DNA of 64,000 bases from Salticus scenicus (GCA_963930645.1 OZ005648.1:247853436-247917435), one strand, 5' to 3'; shown: positions 33,121 through 46,379, counted from the first letter of the stretch. Notes: generated from the sequence alone by a model not told the origin. Numbers and translations are program-made.

Positions 33121-35015
33121 AAAAATGCATAAATAAAGGTACCAAATATTACTGTATATATAACTAGGAGATTGAGAAAAAAATAAATATTTTTAAATAA
33201 CATATTTGAAGACCACCATTATTGTAGACCTGACAACTGAAGTAAGTAATTATTTGAAGTTAGCAAATAGATTGTTTTAGCTTGTTCGTTATTTGTAAAC
33301 TGCTTACAGAAATATTTTTAGTGGTATTTTAATCCGGTGGGGCTTTTTTTCGGGACCGGAGTTTCTCAGCAATACATACGTTATTTATTTTGAAATAATA
33401 TTTAAAATTTTTAGGGAATAGAAAAATGTTATTAAAAAGAAAAAAATATAAACTTTTATATTAAAGTTATATAACATTGTTTCACATTTATAATGTTAAA
33501 CAATTAAATTATAAAAGAAACATGTTGCAAGATTTCCTCGTTTATTATTTTTTTTTTTCTGGTGTGCTGATAATACCAGATGATTGCTTTTTCGATTATT
33601 TTTCCAATGGCGGAAGCCCATTTTAAATAATCAAGATTTAATTTATAACTTTAAAATTTTTGTGAAAATATTAAAATATAATTGTAAAAAATCATTAAAA
33701 AGCAGATTCGTTCCTCTTGTTCCTGTGACTTTCAAGCTCAAGAAAGTAATACCACACCGCTGTAAAAAGTTTTTTTCTTCATCTGTCCGGTTCCGAAAAG
33801 GGGGAGAATACCCATAAAAGTGTCACCAGCAGAACAATTAATCAACCTCACCCCTTCTCTCTTCCCCTATATTTTTCTCTCTGATTCTATCCAACTTCGG
33901 AGGCGGAGATTTTAGTAAAATTGCAGTTTTTTCATGATTTTTCCTCGTACAAAACAAGGAATAACAGTTATTGAAATTTATTTCAAAAAATTGAAAATTG
34001 TACATTATTCAAACGTGGACTGTCGTGGATAGCAACGCTTTTTTTGAATTCCAGAGCAGTTTGTCGTTTTCTTTCTATAAAGTTTTTTATATATAAGTAC
34101 CTTCATTTTTTGTCGTTTTAAAATTTAAATTCCTTTTTGCACTAAATGACAAAAAATATCTAAAATGTACAAAATACAGGCCACCAACAAAGGTCGTAAC
34201 TATCTTATGAAAAAAACAAAATTAAAAAATCTTTAAATGGAAATGAGATATCAGTGGATTAGTTTTACATTGATTTACCCTTAGCTTCAAAATCTCAGAG
34301 GCTCTGTGCAGCGGCCCCTTAAGTATTTTCTAAGGCAATCGACAAAATGTATAAAAGCATAAGTGTTTGTTGTATTTTTTCACCACCTGTATGTGTACAA
34401 TATTTTGCTGCTTAAAAATATATTAATAGAAATTTAAAATATCTTATTTTGTTCTCTACTGAAAATTTTTGTTATCAAATAGAAAAATAGTATTTCTAAC
34501 TAGAAATATATTTCCCCAACTTTCCCTTTAATTCTTCATTCACCTACTGTAATCTCTTCAGAAAAAGCAGAACCAGCCTTACGAAATCATATCCAATTTG
34601 TCTTTCTATCTGGTCCTAAATAGATAAGGACCATATGCAGACAGGATATGGATTCGAAAACCTCGCACTAAGGTTTTCACACGCCAAAGAAATACATCAA
34701 ATTGACTAGATTTATGTACTACATGCATAATACATTGAGGAATCGCCTTTGAAATCCTCACATATTTTATCCACTTACTTTGTAACAATATATTTTCTTT
34801 TCCGGGGATTTTTTTTTTTTTTTCCACAAAAAGGTTTGTATCTTTGTTTAGATGTTTTGTAAAATAGGACTTCACACGAAGATAAAAGAGAAATTTTGAC
34901 AGTTTGGGTTTTTCCATCGCAATATCAAAGAAAATATAATTAACCGACTCGTCGTTTTGAAAACTGAACAAGAAACACACAGGGTAGGCAGATAGGTAGG
35001 TTGGGTTTAAAGTTG
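33121..35015. other. AT-rich intergenic sequence
   Basis: A single TTTTGTCCGG-family unit (GGTGGGGCTTTTTTTCGGGAC) lies at about 33336. A 124-codon minus-strand open frame (34606-34980) includes a poly-T-encoded lysine run and resembles nothing known. No gene is called. Confidence 0.4.
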
Positions 35016-35308
35016 TAATAGTGCTGCGCTATTGGGCAAATGGCAACAGGTGAGACTCACTCCTACGGATGGTCTGGCGACATGCCATCACAGTTTTGAT
35101 TCTCCACGGTGCGGTGACTCCCCCCGCTTCGGTAATCCCCAGAGGTATATTTTGGATGGGAACTTGGAGGACATTGCGGCCACGACGGAATTTACGTGCA
35201 CCAGCCACCATTAGTGTATACGATGGTCTTCCGACGGCTCCAGCATCGAACCCGCAGTCTTCCAGTTATGAACTCGGTGCCCTACCGACCGGGCTACCGT
35301 GGCCTTAC
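35016..35308 (-). repeat. tRNA-derived SINE, second family
   Basis: On the minus strand the head reads CGGTAGCCCGGTCGGTAGGG (A box) and CTGCGGGTTCGATGCTGG (B box), about 50 bp apart as in tRNA genes. A GC-rich body of about 200 bp follows (TGGTGGCTGGTGCACG, CCGTCGTGGCCGC, CATCCGTAGGAGTGAG). It shares no body sequence with the 32025-type SINE. GC content contrasts sharply with the flanks. Open frames on both strands are incidental. Confidence 0.7.
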
Positions 35309-36639
35309 ATTAAAAAGGAGAGCTCTTGGTAGTTTTGTACTGCTTAAACTAACAAACAGTATACCATAAAATTATAAATGTGTTTTTAGTTTGGTAGGTA
35401 AGAGAATTGTCTCTTTTACTTCCCTATTTCTTAACATCTTCTGGCAATTTATTTTAAAATATTGTGTAATATCCATTCATTAAAATTAAACCAACATTCT
35501 ATTATTATATTTGGTTCATACTCTTTGTTCGTCATGCATATTAAAAACTGCCTTTTTAGTTCTATTTTTGCTCCTTTTAAAATGCCATTAAGTCTATTGT
35601 CATTTTAAACAATTAAGCTCTAAATGTTTTATCAAAATTATTCTGATCTACGCTGTCAACTCTGAATGAATTAGAAATACATATTGACTTTTATTTATTT
35701 GTAGAAGTCCACATTATAAAATTTTTATTCAAGGAAGAAAACATGTAAGCATTTTAGGTAAGGCACGTGTTTCATTTAAGGTAATATTATTACTTAGATT
35801 CCCTTTTAATTATTTATTTTTTAATATTACAATAGGTAATTTAATGAGTAGCTTATATTTTTATGCAAATTAAGAAAAAGGTGCATTTCTGCAACTGTGT
35901 AAACCTCCCCCCACCCAAAAAAAAAAAAAAAAAAAAGCTTAATCTAAATGACAAAATTTTTTAACGAACCAAAGTGAAACATTAAAAAATTGGTTTGTCT
36001 GTTCATTTTTTTTTTTTTTTTTTAAATCACATTTAAAATTATTTAAAAACTGATGAGTATTTATTTCACTGAAAAAAATTAATATAAAAATACAAAAACT
36101 TGAACACTAAACATACAATAAATTTCAGAATTTGAAGTGAAATTTTAACACTTCTAAATTAAAATTTATTACTTATTTATTTATTTGTTTACATTTACCA
36201 TTTGCGGTATATTTTAAAAATTCTGGTGGTAATTTATGAATTTATCCGTGCATTACTATTACTTTTATGTTGCACTTATGCCTTTTTTTCCCCCTTTCTT
36301 TTTCTTGATGAAGTAATGTGCTTCTTTTTGGCAGCCGAAACAAAAGTTGTGAGGTTTGTCAATTATTGTGTTGGCTTACAAAGTTTTATTATATTTATCC
36401 TTTAACTTTTGAGTAAACGTTTCGACGTAGCGCTCACGCATAAAAAGTTTTCTATTATCTTTCTCTTTTAGATTGATTTCTTTAGAAATCGAAACAATGC
36501 AATCGCTTAGTTTTTTCTCTCTGTTTATCTATCGACCTGTCGATCTATCTGTCTATCTTTCTATCTGTCTATCTTTCTATCTATCTATCTATAAATATAT
36601 AATGGAAAATTTGTCGTCAGGTGACTTCCGAAATAATGA
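35309..36639. other. AT-rich intergenic sequence
   Basis: Poly-A and poly-T tracts lie at about 35920 and 36010, and a CTAT/CTGT microsatellite at 36535-36590. No gene is recognised. Confidence 0.45.
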
Positions 36640-37890
36640 ACCAAATCGAACTAAAGTAGGACAGTGGACTCGTCTTATAAATTAGGTGTGTTCATTAATC
36701 CAGTTATTTCGGCATTTTGTTTCCAAATGCCGGTTATTTGAAAAATTCAAATCCATATTGTAAAGGGGTATTCAATATCGGGTTTGCTTACATTTTCATG
36801 TATAGGTACAAAGACCATATAATGGTCTCCGCCAAGTTTATTAATGAACTTGCTCTCTCTAAATAGCGGATGTTGTTTTTCTGAATGGAGGATATCTTAA
36901 ATTAAAGAGGCATTTGAAATCTGGCTACCACTTGAAAATTTGTCATCACAATAACTTTTGAGATATATTATTAATTTGCAACAAAATTGGACAGTGGACG
37001 TACCTATTATCATATACAGTCGGCAGCAAAAGTGTACGAGCACTAGCAAAAATTCCTATGTAAAAAAAGTACACTTAATACTGTTTTGTTAAATAAATCC
37101 TTGTCGAAATATGTTCTTCGGCTGATTAAGAACAGGATTCGACAAGGATTTATTTAACAAAACTGTCTTAAGTGTACTTTTTTTTATATAGGAATTTTCG
37201 GTAATGCTTGGATACTTTTGCTGCCGACTGTATCGTGGATAAGTTCGCTGGGTAACTTGCTACGCCATTTTGTTTCTAAGTAACGGCCACTTGAAAATTT
37301 ATCACCATGATAACTTTAGAAATATGAATAATTCGAACGAAATGTGGACAGTAAAATTATCTTACAGATAATAAATATTTTGGATAACTTCGATGGGTAA
37401 CTTACCCGTGATTTTGTTTCCGAGGGAAGAATACAATAAATAAGGCTGCCACTCAAAAATTTCTCAACACAGTATTTTTTGAAATACTAAGCTAAATCGA
37501 ACAAAACTTCGACAATTGTCTTACATTATCTTGTATAAGTTTATTGCGCCACTTTCTCGGCCATTTTTTTTTCCAAGGGTGGCTACTTGGATACTTGTCA
37601 TCTCCAGAAGTTTTCAGTTCAATAAACTTAGACAGTGGGTTTAACTATAAAATATCTTGGATGAGTTTATTGAAAAACTCGCTCCGCCATTTTGTTTACA
37701 AGTCGGCAGCCACTTAAAATCCCGATTCCACTTGAAAATTGTTATCACAATACATTTTGAAATACTGAATTAATTCAAATCAAAGTTGTACAGTGAAATC
37801 GTCTTGCAAATATCTTGAATGAGTTCCCTGAGCATAACTTGCTCTGCCATTTTGTCCGCCATTTTGTTTCAAAATGGCGGTCACTTGTTG
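36640..37890 (+). repeat. ~150-bp satellite (GCCATTTTGTTTCCAAG family), interrupted by a MITE
   Basis: Diverged units repeat GCCATTTTGTTTCCAAG, CCACTTGAAAATTTGTCATC, ATAACTTTTGAAATA and AACAAA.TTGGACAGTG, with GGATAACTT..TGGGTAACTTG spacers. They start near 36711, 37263, 37411, 37560, 37686 and 37845. The palindromic MITE at 37017-37230 is inserted in the array. The same family lies in opposite orientation at 57940-59760. Confidence 0.75.
37017..37230. mobile_element. palindromic Tc1/mariner-type MITE, copy 2
   Basis: 214 bp, TA-flanked (37015-37016, 37231-37232). The tips are CAGTCGGCAGCAAAAGTG and CTTTTGCTGCCGACTG. Both arms carry the same two changes relative to copies 1 and 3 (GGTAAC to GGCAGC), so pairing of the ends is kept. 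Confidence 0.88.
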
Positions 37891-39319
37891 AGAAAAAAAG
37901 AAATCAAACTACTCTTCCGACTGAAGGGTAAAGACTTGTTTCTTTTATTTTTTCAATATTTAAATAAAATTAGCCAAAAATAGTTTTTTCACTTAATAAA
38001 TTTTACAAAAATAGATAATTACATAAAATTTCAACCCTAACATTTGTTTCCTCACAAATATAATAACTTACAATTTTCGAGGTTACAAATAAGAATATTT
38101 GCTTCAAATATTTCTTGGAAACAACAATATATTTACATAAAAAGAGAAACATTGATAAACATTGTACAATAAATCGTTTTCCTAAATATTCTAGAAAATC
38201 TGCTTGAAAGAAAGCATATTTTTGATTTGATAAGAAGAAAACCATATTGGCTTTGAGAAAAGCTTGCAAAATCATTCCTGGAAAGAAAAATATATCATCA
38301 TACCATGATTTATACCAGAATTTATAATGCATTGAAGGACTGAATTCCATTTCTATAAATTTTCACTCTCTCCAACCAGTTACTTTATTCTTCCTTTGTA
38401 ACATTTGATTTTGAAACATACATTATGTACTATGAAAATAAACAACGCATGCTAGTATTTTATTTTGTTTTTCTAGTGTAATGCAGAATATGGAATTTTT
38501 AAAAACAGAGAAGTTGGAAAAAGTAGTTCAGAGAAATGAGATATATCCAAACACGGAGAATGTTTTCAAAATAACCGGAGATTTGCAAAAATTGTACAAT
38601 ATGCAGATTTTTTTTTTTTTTTTTTTTTTTTTCAGGTGAGTGATTTTTCGTTTTTTTGCATATCACAACACATTTGAATGTATAATTAAATCTCCGTAGA
38701 GAATTTAAATTTTGACGTTCATTTGAATGATGCTGGATTTATCTCAATGAGAAATCGATCGATGATATTTTCAAAAATGTGAATTCTTTTAAATAAATTA
38801 CATTAACTTTGCTTTGAACATAAAAGGTATTAAGAACATTAAAATATAAGGAAACGGTAGGGACTACAGAATAGACCGATAAAGTGGAAAACCGTTATAT
38901 CTCACCTGTATTATATGGTAACCTATATGTCCTCGAAAATTAAAGGACAGTCCCCGAATTTTAAACTTTTATATTTTTTGCCCCCCAAAAAACTTTGATT
39001 ACTCGAGGACACTAAATGTTCCCGAATTGATATATTTTTATTTATTTCTCTCAAAATCATGGTAAAACGGTCAAAAGCACAAATGATTGCACAAGTTTGA
39101 GAATCAATAAAATTGTCAAATAAACACCATCGTGCTATGGATTTTTTTTTTATCTTACTGGATTTGTCTAAAATGAAGAAAAAACTTATTTCATGAAATT
39201 TTATTAGAAATAGCAGTTACAAGGTTCCCAGCAGTCCCTTTATTGGATACTACTTTTTTTATTTTTTGTATAGTAATTTTCATTAATCGTTTGAACTACA
39301 TATTTTCTAAGGTATTCTG
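37891..39319. other. AT-rich intergenic sequence with one unassigned ORF
   Basis: A 115-codon minus-strand frame (38003-38350) begins MEFSPSMHYKFWYKSW and is rich in F, Y, K and I. It has no recognisable domain and could be chance in A/T-rich DNA. A poly-T tract of about 22 nt lies at 38610. No gene is called. Confidence 0.35.
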
Positions 39320-39810
39320 ATATTAGGCGAGATGTAGCAAATCCTCGACGATTGCCTCAGCACCTAGTCCAGACCCTTCCTCAGCTTCGGTTACTTTTTG
39401 TTGTCTATTTTGACCTTATACTCCTTCCGGTATTAGCCTTTTCCCCCCATATTTGCGATAGTGAGTTTTTTTTTTCCATCCTATGTTGTTTTCGACGAGT
39501 TTTTGACTGTTTTCCCCTGTCCTTTACTTTCTAAAGTCCCCGCCACCGCCGAGTCTTATATGAGGTGAGATTTAGCTAACCGTCGACGATAGCCTCAGAG
39601 CTACTAGGCTCGACCCTTCCCTAGCTTTGGTTACTTTTTCTTGTCTATTTTGACTTAATATTTTTTCTGATGTTAGCTTTTTTTTTTTTTTTCCACACGC
39701 TTGCGACTGTGAGTGTTTTGTTTTCATCCCATGCTATTTTCTATGGATTTTTAATCCCCCCCCCCCCGTTCTTTACGTTCAAAGTGCGCTGCCAACGATT
39801 GCTTTATATT
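39320..39810 (+). repeat. diverged ~240-bp tandem duplication
   Basis: Two units (about 39320-39560 and 39561-39805) share GCGAGATGTAGCAAATCCTCGACGAT/GTGAGATTTAGCTAACCGTCGACGAT, GACCCTTCC..AGCTT.GGTTACTTTT, TTGTCTATTTTGAC and GCGA..GTGAGT.TTT. Divergence looks like 20% or more. Neither contains a long frame. Confidence 0.7.
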
Positions 39811-40955
39811 AAAAGTAATATTCAAAATAGGGATTGCTGACCCATCAATTAAATGACCACAGTCCACCATACGTTGTATTGGCAGTAAATTAAAGGGATA
39901 AAAATTATATGTATATACTATATACATATAGGGAATAATTTATTCATTTCTGGGAGTGGGGAATTTGAGGATACTTATTCTGTGCTGTCTCCCACCGTAA
40001 TAATAAATTTAATTCAAATGTGTTCTATAGTTTAAACTATTGAAATTTACAGATTTAATACTGGGATAGTTTAGTTTGCTGAAATATTCTTTACGTTCAA
40101 CAATTTTCGATATAAAAGAGTGTTTCAGTGCATTTTGTAATGTATAAATTGGAGTTTTTTTTTTTTTAATAATGCATATATAGTTACAGGTTTGTTATGT
40201 CCTCGAAAAACTCCTCAAATATAGTTTTTTAATGTCCCCTCCCCAATTTTCATATACGATTCAGAGACAGTACATTATTTGTCCTCAAATCAGTGTTTTG
40301 AAATATGGTCACCTTACTGTATGGAGCAGCAATTCATCGGAAGTACAACAAGCGTCTTCTCTGGATCACAAATATGAACGGTAGTTCACCTTCTATCGGT
40401 GAGAAGAGCCATTTTTGTGTCATACAACTTCTTTTGTTTATGAAGATTCAGACTTTTTTGGGGTATGTATTACGAATTCTATGTACGAACTCTTTTTACG
40501 AAACTGTAAAATAAGTGAAAATCTAGTGTCATTTCTGGTAGGGGAGTTGAGTTAGTTAGTAGTCTGATTCCCATGAATGTCTACCTACCAACAGGTGGTT
40601 GAAGTTGACTTATTTTCCAAGATGGCGATTCGTGTAATATGGAATATATTCTATTTCATATTATTTGCATTTTTTGTAAAACTTGAATGTTGGTAATTTT
40701 TTCAATACTGTTTATTTTCTATAATAACTTGAAAATAAAATATCTGTATTGTAAGTTATTCGTGATTTTCTGTAAAAACAGAGGTTGATCCAAGTTTTAA
40801 TTTTTGGGATCTACTTTTGTGAATTTTTTATTTATTTTTGGGAAAAACAAGATTTTTTGTGAAATATTATTTCTTTTTTACGAATATATATATAGATGTT
40901 ATTGTGATATGATATTATTGCGATAGATATTATTGCGATATTCATATATATATTA

Positions 40956-41009
<54 letters not shown>

Positions 41010-41219
41010 TTGCGAATATATATATATTGCATGATTCGTTTTCTTTTAGCATTTACTCTTATCTAATGTTTAATATCAAGTTAATAACAATTTATTGAAC
41101 CAAATATAGGCACTCATTAAGCATAATACTGTAAAGTGGAACCAAATTTATCATTTTCATAAAATGAAATCTTGTGAAAGGGCTGTTTTTAACATTTTCA
41201 AACAAGGTAGAAAAATGTT
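39811..41219. other. AT-rich intergenic sequence with (AT)/(AG) microsatellite
   Basis: At 40961-41010 an (AT) run passes directly into an (AG) run. Short frames are present but none is recognisable. Confidence 0.45.
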
Positions 41220-43070
41220 AATGACTTTGGCTTGTCTATCTATCTGTCCGTTCGTCTGTCTGTCTTTCCATGCTCTAACTCCCGTAAATATTTATGGAAT
41301 TTCTTAAAACCGATATATATCATTCAAGTTCAGAGTAGGATGTTCTCTATTGAAAATGAAGTTCATATACCTACCAGTTTGTGTACAGGGACACCCGAAA
41401 GCACTCCAAAGCATTGTGTTCTATGAGAGGTATTTCTATAAACCATATTTAAATACCTTTACTGCACACAAATCCTAACGAAATTAAAATATATTATTCA
41501 AATTTACTATCGGATGTTTTTTTTATTGAAAATGGAGTGAACCTCTACTGTTTTGTGTACAGGGAGACCCGAAAGTATCCCAAAGCAATGTGTTCTATGA
41601 GAGGCATTTCTATAATCCCTATTTTAATAACTTTACTGCACACAAATCTTAATGTAATTGAAATATGTTATTCATGTTCAGTATCAGATGTTTAATATAT
41701 AAAATGGAGTAAATACCACCACTGATTTGTGTACAGGGAACACCCAAAATTATTCTAAAGCATTGTAATCTATGATAGGTATTTGTATAAACCATATTTT
41801 AATACCTTTACTGTACACGAATCTTACTGAAATTGAAATATGTTATTTAAGTTCACTATCGGATGTGTCATATATAAAATGGAATAAGTACCACCACTGT
41901 TTTGAGTACAGGGTTACCCGAAAGTATTCTAAAGCATTGTGTTCTATGAGAGGTATTTCTACAAACCATATTTTCATACCCTTACTGTACAAAAATTTAA
42001 TACCTTTTACTGTACACAAATCTTAATGAAATTGAAATATGTTATTGAAGTTCATTATATGATGTTTCATATATAAAATGGAGTATATACTACCACTGGT
42101 TTGTATACAGGGACGCTCGAAATTATTCCAAAGCATTGCGTTCTATGAGAGGCATTTCTATAATCCCTATTTTAATAACTTTACTGTACACAAATTTTAA
42201 TGAAATTGAAATATGTTATTGAAACTCACTATCGGATATTTCATAAGTAAAATGAACTAAATTTCACTAATGGTTTGTGTACAGGAACGCTCGAAACTAT
42301 TCCAAAGCATTGCATTCTATGAGAGGTATTTCTATAAAACAAACTTTAATAACTTTACTTTGCACAAAGCTTTGTGAAGTTGAAATATGTTATTCATATG
42401 CACAAAAGACTGCTTTCTATAGAATAGTATGATTCGTATTAGATTTCAGAGCCACACAAGAATATTCAGTTTTATTAAGAGCTATTTAAAAAAAATTCCT
42501 GGAAATGCACTTTTGTTTTTAACACTTTCTAGCAATTTTTAAGTATGAATATGATTTCAATTTTGTATCTGTCTTCCTGTTCGTCTGTCCATCTGTCTGT
42601 CTGTACGCGCTCTAACGCCCTTAAATATTTATGGAATATCTTAAAATTGATATATGTTATTCAAGTTCACTAACGGATGTTCTCTATTGAAAATGGAGTG
42701 AATACCTTTACTAGTTTGTATACAGAGTCACCTGAAAGTATTCAAAAGCATTGTGTTCTATGAGAGGTATTTCTATAAATCATATTTAATAACTTTACTG
42801 TACATAAATCTTAATGAAATTGCAACGCGTCATTGAACTTCACTATTAGATATTTCCAATGTAAAATGTTGTACATACCACCACTGGTTTCTTTATAGGT
42901 ACATCCGAAAGTATTCTAAAGCATTTGTTGTATGAGAAGTGTTTTTATAAACCAAATTTGTATAACTTTACTTTGAACAATTAAAAATAAAATTAAAATA
43001 CGTTTTTTATTCATATGCACAAAAGAATGTTTTCTACAGAATGTAGTATGATTAGCATTAGATTATATAT
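41220..43070 (+). repeat. ~170-180 bp satellite array (GTGTACAGGGA core)
   Basis: Eight or more diverged units share GGTTTGTGTACAGGGACAC, CCGAAAGTATTCTAAAGCAT, TGTTCTATGAGAGGTATTTC, ATAACTTTACTGTACACAAA and TTATTCAAGTTCACTATCGG. Cores start at about 41391, 41553, 41727, 41901, 42099, 42274, 42714 and 42884. The array restarts at about 42540-42660 with a CTGTCTGTCTGT/CTCTAACGCCCTTAAATATT leader that is also at 41240-41290, giving two super-blocks. There is no coding capacity. Confidence 0.85.
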
Positions 43071-44161
43071 ATATATATTTCTAAAATTCACCGATAGGAG
43101 AATATTTGGGGCTGTTATCAAGAAAAACATATTTTTTTTTTTTAAACGTATTCCATGTTGGATGATCATAAAGATCAAAAGAAAAGAGGAGACCTAAAAT
43201 CATGTAAATCAGATGAAAATTCGATGTAGTCGGGTAATTGTAGTTAAAAAAAAAAAAAAAAAAGAAACAAAGAAAAATTGTTAGGTTAAATATTAAATAA
43301 TTTTGATCATACTGCATATATTATTTTATTCTACACATTAGTGTTTGTTTATACCACAGTAATTTTTTTTTTATTTTTATACTATACATTAGTGTAATAC
43401 TAAGAAATTTTTTGCAGATACTTATAAAACTGAGTTGGAAAAAAAAATAATAATAATATTAATAATAAAAATGCGTAGAAATTCCAATTTTATAATTTTT
43501 ATCTGAATCCATATTTTGAGTTAAATTTTACTAAAAATAATGTATAATTTTTAATGCAATACATTTCTGCATTTAGACCTATATTATCTATAAATGGATG
43601 AAGAAACAACTTTCGAGTTTCGATTCAATGGGCACCATGTATTGCATAAATTTGTATAAAAAAAAACTTTTTAATGAAAAGAAACTTACTGTGTTTTTTA
43701 ATAACAAATTTTAATAATAAGGAAGAAAAAACGCAAATCTACAATAATTATGCCGTATTCAAAGATGATTTTGAATTACTTACGACTGACTGACTGAGTT
43801 ATTTGATAATTCAGATTGCATATATCATGTTTCATTCAGATTTAGGTATTAGTATATAAATATCACAAAAGTTTAAAAGCGCAGTTGCTTTTATTTAATA
43901 GTATTTCCATGAAATATTCAAAAAATATAAAATACTTAAAGTGTGTATAGGAAATGTGCTTAAGAAAAGATAATATGCTGCAGCCTTCCCAAAATCTTTT
44001 TCTATACTTGTACAAATTTACGTAAATAAGACCAAAATATTTTATTTATTTATTTATATTTTATTTTATTTTATTTATTTAATTTTATTTTGTTAAAAAT
44101 GAAACAAATTCTTTGTTTTAAGTTATTGCATATGCATAGCTCAGCTATCACTTTAAAGGTA
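43071..44161. other. AT-rich intergenic sequence
   Basis: Poly-A/T tracts lie near 43130 and 43245, and TTTA repeats at 44040-44090. No gene is recognised. Confidence 0.45.
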
Positions 44162-44372
44162 CAGTCGGTAACAAAAGTCTCCGAACACTAGCAAAAATTC
44201 CTACGTAAAAAAGTACACTTAATACAGTTTTGTTAATTAAATCCTTGTCGAATCCTGTTTTTAGACTGAATAAGAACAGGATTCGACAAGATTTATTTAA
44301 CAAAACTGTATGAAGTGTACTTTTTTTATATAGGAATTTTTGCTAGTGTTCGGACACTTTTGTTACCGACTG
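44162..44372. mobile_element. palindromic Tc1/mariner-type MITE, copy 3
   Basis: 211 bp, TA-flanked (44160-44161, 44373-44374), with tips CAGTCGGTAACAAAAGT and CACTTTTGTTACCGACTG. It matches copies 1 and 2 along both arms; the central loop AATCCTGTTTTTAGACTG differs slightly. Confidence 0.9.
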
Positions 44373-45793
44373 TATTGGCGAGTTCTTTTGAGAAGTATAA
44401 AACATTATACACATTTAAATTTTGAAAATTTACACATATTGATATTAAAAATTTCCTACATTTACAAAAGTTATATACTGTTGACTCTCAGAATTATAAA
44501 TAAATGTCTATGATTTTATAATGCTTCATTAAAAATAATCCTCATTTTGATTGAAAAGTATGAAATAAGATGACGATAGCACCTGAATAGACCCCAAATT
44601 GAACCAAATATATTGAAAACGCTTCAGAGTTTATCTCAAAGTGCAACTAAATACAGAATTTTGTAAAATTCTGTGCATTTAGATTTAGTTCTTGATCTAC
44701 CTCAAAATTTCCGCCACGTATACAGAGACATACCAAAATTTACTGTTCCGAAAATTGTCACAAGCATTCAGAGCATCCCAAAACACGTAAAACCATACAT
44801 TTCCGAAATAAAATTTTTTTATGAATCCAATGCTTCCTTCTTATTAATATAGAAGAAAATAATATATCTAACAGAAAATAATATATCTAACTAGAAAATA
44901 ATATATCTATATAATAATATATTATTCAAATATATTTTTATGATTTTACATGTGAGCGATTTAGATTTTTTGCTAAAATTGTAGTTCCAATTAGCTTTAA
45001 TAAAGCTAAAAAAATCAAAACATTTATTACTAAACATTTTTATCCCAATTTTTTTTCTCTCTTCCGCATTTCCTTTTATCCCTCGAGTCAATTTTACGTT
45101 GACAGGAATAATGCTTAATTAGTCCTCTCTCTGTCTTCTTAAATATCCCCCGCAATTAACTAAATTATGACGGATTTTGCTTCTTTTATCTTAACAAATG
45201 CTTTTAAAAGATAAGCGTGATTATTCAGGATTTTTTTGCGCCCACTTCTTAAGGAACATGGTGTCACAACATTTATTTTGTTTCTTCTTTATAGTACCAA
45301 GTGGAGTATGAAAAACTATGCGAGTTATTAAGTTATCAATTATTTGTTACTCGGAAAGTGTGACCTCCAGTGATTTAATTTGTGTTAAACACAACTGCTA
45401 TTTGAAGATGGAAAAAAAAAAAAAAATTAAATTCATTGAGTCTTCTTGCTCAATTAACTGCGTAAGTTAATTAGAAAACATTGAGCGAAGATTTTAATTA
45501 AAAAAATTAGATTTATGTATAATAGAAATTAAGTTTTTATGACGGAGGTGTTAAGAAAATATTCTTTACCCCTATTCTTATTTGAATATGTGCAATATTT
45601 GTTAATTTGGTAAATTCTTAACAAGAGTTATTTTAATATTCTTCAACAAATACCATATGTATTTAAAAATGCTTTAAAAATTAAGGAAGTTTGGAAAATG
45701 AAAAAAAAAAAAAAGATACGAAAAGAAAAGAGAGATAGTCATTCAGTAACAGGCACATTCATGGAATCGCTTTTCGAAAGTGAGGTATGGAAA
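44373..45793. other. AT-rich intergenic sequence
   Basis: A tandem AGAAAATAATATATCTAACT repeat is at 44853-44910. The stretch at about 45100-45330 is less repetitive. No gene is recognised. Confidence 0.4.
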
Positions 45794-46004
45794 TCTATAT
45801 ATATAATAATATTATAGTTTTAAAAAATTAAAGAGCACGCTTTTATAGAAATGTGAACTAAAAAAGCACAAAATATCTATCTTAGTATTAAAATGCAGGG
45901 TAAGAGAAAATCGTGTGAGTGACACACCATAATATTTACATACAATTAAATCGTTAATTAAAATAACTTAGAATTAAACAAAATCCATTTTTTTTAAATC
46001 TCCC

Positions 46005-46085
46005 CTGACTGGGATCGAACGCTGGACCTTTAGGTTCGTAGCGCGGAGCCTTACCTCAACGCCACATCGTTCACGTACGGAAAAT
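46005..46085 (-). repeat. tRNA-like sequence (RNA polymerase III box remnant)
   Basis: On the minus strand TGTGGCGTTGAGGTAAGGC resembles an A box and AGCGTTCGATCCCAGTC a B box, at tRNA-like spacing. Acceptor-stem pairing is poor, so it is a tRNA-derived repeat head or decayed pseudogene, not a functional tRNA. Confidence 0.45.
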
Positions 46086-46379
46086 ATTTTTTTACAATAT
46101 AAATTTTTTGTTTGCTCCCAGAGCAGTTACAAACATACATACAAACATACATACATACAGGTGAAGCTAATAAAAGCGTGTTAAAATCGTTTGTCCTGAG
46201 TGAGTGAGTGATTACTCATCGCCCAGCCCAAATTCCTGGACCTAGAAGCATAAAATTTTATGACAATGTTACTTTTATTACGTAGACATCCACTAAGAAG
46301 CGATTTTACAAAATTCGTCCCTCGGGGGAATAGCAAAATGTGATCACACAAAATCCTTCATATCTCAAGCAAAAACAAA

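Noticed and set aside
34606..34980. 124-codon minus-strand open frame
   Set aside because: Contains a lysine run from a poly-T tract and no recognisable motif; such lengths can occur by chance in A/T-rich DNA. Homology search would be decisive.
35032..35332. Open frames on both strands in a GC-rich block
   Set aside because: They lie inside a tRNA-derived SINE with clear A and B boxes; frames in all directions reflect GC content, not coding.
38003..38350. 115-codon minus-strand open frame rich in F, Y and K
   Set aside because: No domain, no signal of a splice structure and biased composition; kept only as an unassigned frame. A database match or RNA-seq support would change this.
46005..46085. 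Possible functional tRNA gene
   Set aside because: A and B box-like strings are present, but the acceptor and anticodon arms do not pair convincingly.
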